Of a stretch of 64,000 bases of DNA, positions 62,159 to 64,000 are shown piece after piece. How positions within the stretch are numbered: the first letter of the stretch is position 1; every line of letters begins with the position of its first letter. The notes under the pieces are model-generated. The model searched no databases. It was given only the letters and a program-made list of their open reading frames with translations, and was not told the origin of the DNA. The DNA is from UBA11400 sp964473555 (lineage in GTDB: Bacteria; Bacteroidota; Rhodothermia; Balneolales; HLUCCA01). The translations under genes and the position numbers were made by a program. The stretch is from positions 124,001 to 188,000 of the forward strand of contig CAYYPL010000001.1 in NCBI GenBank assembly GCA_964473555.1, given 5' to 3'.

Positions 62159-63178
62159 ATGATAGACCTTAGAAGTGACACCGTAACAAAACCAACGGAT
62201 GGTATGCGTAAAGCCATGTATCATGCCGAAGTTGGTGACGACGTGTTTCGTGAAGACCCTACCATGAATGCGTTTCAGCAGAAAATGGCAGATGTTTTTG
62301 GAATGGAAACCGGAATTTTTGTTCCGAGTGGAACGATGGGTAACCAGTTGGCCATCAATGTGCTTACTCTTCCGGGCGATGAAGTCATTATTGATCAGAC
62401 AGGCCACATTTACAACTATGAGTCGGCCGCTGGTCCCTTCTTGTCCGGCGTCCAATTCATGACCCTTCGTGGCGAAAATGGTATCATGACACCCCAACTC
62501 ATAGAAACAGGGTTTCGTGGTCATAACGACTGGGATCCCCGGACGAGTGTTATCGCCCTAGAGAATACAACCAATAAGGGCGGCGGAGCTTTTTATTCGA
62601 GTCAAAACCTTTTGTCGATCAGAGAGCTTGCAGACAAAAAGGGAGTAGCAGTACACATCGATGGTGCCCGGGTTTGGAATGCTGCGGTTGCATCCGGATT
62701 ACCACTTTCTTTTTTTGGTGAAATCGCAGACACGATTTCAATTTGTTTCAGTAAAGGTCTGGGTGCACCAGTTGGTTCCATGTTATTGTGCTCGAATGAG
62801 TTGAAAAGAAACGCACTTCGTAAAAGGAAAATGTGGGGTGGAGGGATGCGACAGGTCGGGATTCTTGCCGCCGCTGCCGACTACGCCTTTGAAAATCATT
62901 ATCCATTGCTTCTAGAAGACCACAGGCGCGCACGTGAGTTTGCTCAGGCGATCGTAGACCTACCGGGTATATCTATTGAAACAAATAATGTATTTACGAA
63001 TATCGTTCTTTTTAACGTCACTCATCAACCCGTTGGAGAAGTACTTCAAAAACTTCGTGATCATGGTATTGGAATGACACCGTTTGGCCCTGAGACCATT
63101 CGGGCTACATTTCATTTTCAGGTAGACGATAAGGATCTTTCGAACGTAATTTCTGTGATGCAAAAGTTATTTAACTGA
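62159..63178 (+). CDS. ltaA: Low-specificity L-threonine aldolase
   Basis: PLP fold type I enzyme that cleaves threonine or allo-threonine to glycine and acetaldehyde. The 339-residue protein begins IDLRSDTVTKPTDGMRKAM. Then come the GDDVFREDPTMN signature (~23-34), VPSGTMGNQLA (~56-66), HIDGARVWNAA (~167-177) and the PLP lysine Lys199 in CFSKGLGAPVGSMLLC. RKMWGGGMRQVGILAAA confirms the family. It starts 20 bases after the dehydrogenase gene and tspO follows after 12 bases, so lysA-dehydrogenase-ltaA-tspO could be one transcript. Stereospecificity cannot be read from the sequence. Confidence 0.95.
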   Translation: MIDLRSDTVTKPTDGMRKAMYHAEVGDDVFREDPTMNAFQQKMADVFGMETGIFVPSGTMGNQLAINVLTLPGDEVIIDQTGHIYNYESAAGPFLSGVQFMTLRGENGIMTPQLIETGFRGHNDWDPRTSVIALENTTNKGGGAFYSSQNLLSIRELADKKGVAVHIDGARVWNAAVASGLPLSFFGEIADTISICFSKGLGAPVGSMLLCSNELKRNALRKRKMWGGGMRQVGILAAAADYAFENHYPLLLEDHRRAREFAQAIVDLPGISIETNNVFTNIVLFNVTHQPVGEVLQKLRDHGIGMTPFGPETIRATFHFQVDDKDLSNVISVMQKLFN

Positions 63179-63190
63179 TCGGAGCTAGAT

Positions 63191-63664
63191 ATGAATCTTA
63201 AAAAAATTGGGTTATTGGCTGGGTTTATTATGTTGCCGGTGCTCGTGGGGATTACAGCAAGTATAGCGACTCAAAGTAGTGTTGATACCTGGTACCTGAC
63301 ACTGGAAAAGCCGTTTTTTAATCCACCCAGCTGGTTATTTGCACCCGTTTGGACCACATTGTACATTTTGATGGGAGTCTCTGCCTTCCTGATCCACACA
63401 CTGAGCCCCTCCGCGATGCGGACACTTGCCATGGATGTGTTCTACTTTCAGTTGTTTTTGAACTTCCTGTGGAGCTGGATGTTTTTCTGGTTCAGAAGTC
63501 CGTTATTTGGTTTGATGTGTATCGTTTTTTTGCTGGTCGTACTTATCGTGATGATCCGGCGCTTTTATGGGTTGAACAAAATTGCAGGACTCTTGCAGAT
63601 TCCATACCTAATGTGGATATTATTTGCCACTGGTTTAAACGCTGCCATCTATTACCTGAATTGA
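63191..63664 (+). CDS. tspO: TspO/MBR family tryptophan-rich sensory protein
   Basis: A 157-residue membrane protein with five predicted helices, the bacterial homologue of mitochondrial TSPO (peripheral benzodiazepine receptor). The family signature is clear: WYLTLEKPFFNPPSWLFAPV (~34-53), WTTLYILMGVSAFLI (~54-68), FFWFRSPLFGLMCI and a final Leu-Asn-Ala-Ala-Ile-Tyr-Tyr-Leu-Asn. Family members bind porphyrins, and some regulate pigment or stress responses. Its Trp count (at least six) is usual. GGAG lies 8 bases before ATG. A lipoprotein gene starts 4 bases after its stop. Confidence 0.93.
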   Translation: MNLKKIGLLAGFIMLPVLVGITASIATQSSVDTWYLTLEKPFFNPPSWLFAPVWTTLYILMGVSAFLIHTLSPSAMRTLAMDVFYFQLFLNFLWSWMFFWFRSPLFGLMCIVFLLVVLIVMIRRFYGLNKIAGLLQIPYLMWILFATGLNAAIYYLN

Positions 63665-63668
63665 TCTA

Positions 63669-64000
63669 TTGTTATCACGTAAGTCCATATCAATTATTCT
63701 GCTGACCCTGTTCTGCTGGATCGGATGTGAGCGTGCTTTAGCTCCTGAACCTGTAATTGAAGTGCAGGTAGCAGCAATTCAATATAAAGTTGGTGATCCC
63801 ATAAATGTACGTGTCAGTAATCCAACATCCCGAACCTATTATATTCGCCGTTGTGGAAGTGTGAGTTACCGGTATGCAGTAGTGATGCGAAACACAGGAC
63901 AGGAACCTGTTTTGGTCAAAAACGATCGATGTAATTCGTTCAATCAGCAAATACTTCCGGTTGGTCCAGGTGAAGAGATTCAACTGGTCTTTGCTCTAAC
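63669..64000 (+). CDS. Lipoprotein of unknown function, 5' part (runs off window)
   Basis: Not flagged by length in the usual way because its 3' end is outside the window. I translated from TTG 63669, 4 bases past the tspO stop. The first ~20 residues (LLSRKSISIILLTLFCWIGC) are a lipoprotein signal with Cys20. After it, the ~90 residues seen are beta-rich: APEPVIEVQVAAIQYKVGDP, INVRVSNPTSRTYYIRRCGS, a possible disulfide Cys pair at RRCGS and NDRCNS, and VGPGEEIQLVF, which recalls immunoglobulin-like or BsuPI-like domains. No known family is certain. Tight spacing suggests it belongs with tspO. Confidence 0.72.
   Translation, partial: MLSRKSISIILLTLFCWIGCERALAPEPVIEVQVAAIQYKVGDPINVRVSNPTSRTYYIRRCGSVSYRYAVVMRNTGQEPVLVKNDRCNSFNQQILPVGPGEEIQLVFAL

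Noticed and set aside
63349..63705. 118-codon plus-strand frame overlapping tspO
   Set aside because: TspO motifs are in the other frame; the alternate translation is Cys/His/Pro-rich with no similarity pattern.
1..64000. CRISPR array, prophage, transposon or restriction/defence island
   Set aside because: No regularly spaced repeats, no integrase, transposase or nuclease/methylase pair, and gene content and base composition are even throughout.

Overview
The window is a gene-dense (about 95% coding) chromosomal segment of mid-40s percent G+C by eye. It probably comes from a Gram-negative member of the Bacteroidota/Rhodothermota/Balneolota lineage (FCB group). Evidence for this: a parA-parB-DUF5683 order typical of that group; a histone H1-like nucleoid protein; a PorV/FadL-like outer-membrane protein; an F1 beta subunit with an extra ~25-residue insertion, encoded with epsilon away from the rest of the ATP synthase; an LpxH-like phosphoesterase; and a sigma-54 gene. 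A TATCTTTG box, like the Bacteroidota -7 element, precedes tkt. Shine-Dalgarno sequences occur only at some genes, and several starts are TTG or GTG. No tRNA, rRNA, CRISPR array, insertion sequence, prophage or toxin-antitoxin locus was seen. No stretch longer than 300 bases lacks a gene; the longest gap is 31911-32184, where I see nothing definite.

Layout. 1-5034: the 3' end of rpoN, then minus-strand genes for an unusual membrane protein, an Lrp/AsnC regulator, citrate synthase and MazG. 5198-16207: plus-strand genes for an MFS transporter, UvrC, an ECF sigma/anti-sigma pair, ParA-ParB-DUF5683, a LOG-family enzyme, a TPR protein and transketolase. 16257-31910: a SpoIIE-type phosphatase, PolA (plus strand), then minus-strand rsgA, lon, an outer-membrane protein, uvrD/pcrA, valS and rsmB. 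32185-34080: atpD-atpC. 34277-38437: minus-strand prenyl synthase, LpxH-like phosphoesterase and PBP1A. 38576-41515: pfkA, pgi and a deoxynucleoside kinase. 41564-48290: the conserved DUF177-rpmF-plsX-fabH-fabD-fabG-acpP-fabF-rnc fatty-acid cluster. 48453-50875: ilvE, thyA-folA. 50988-53685: an HD phosphohydrolase, an M42 aminopeptidase and a small histone H1-like gene.

53871-59903 is the most unusual part. It is a tightly packed minus-strand run: penicillin acylase, BadF-type sugar kinase, lipoprotein serine hydrolase, a two-domain cytidine deaminase and a degenerate amino-acid-kinase-like protein. The deaminase has its dead domain at the N-terminus and its live domain at the C-terminus, the reverse of the E. 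coli enzyme. 60023-64000: lysA, a 3-hydroxyacyl-CoA dehydrogenase, threonine aldolase, TspO and the 5' part of a lipoprotein gene that runs off the window.

Most genes are housekeeping: central carbon metabolism (gltA, pfkA, pgi, tkt), DNA replication and repair (polA, uvrC, uvrD, mazG), chromosome segregation, envelope synthesis (fab cluster, PBP1A, prenyl synthase, lysA) and nucleotide supply (thyA, folA, deoxynucleoside kinase, cytidine deaminase). I did not find a complete new defence or mobile system. The best leads for novelty are the reversed tandem cytidine deaminase with its coupled partner, the TIM-barrel/membrane fusion at 747-2228, and two intergenic inverted repeats.
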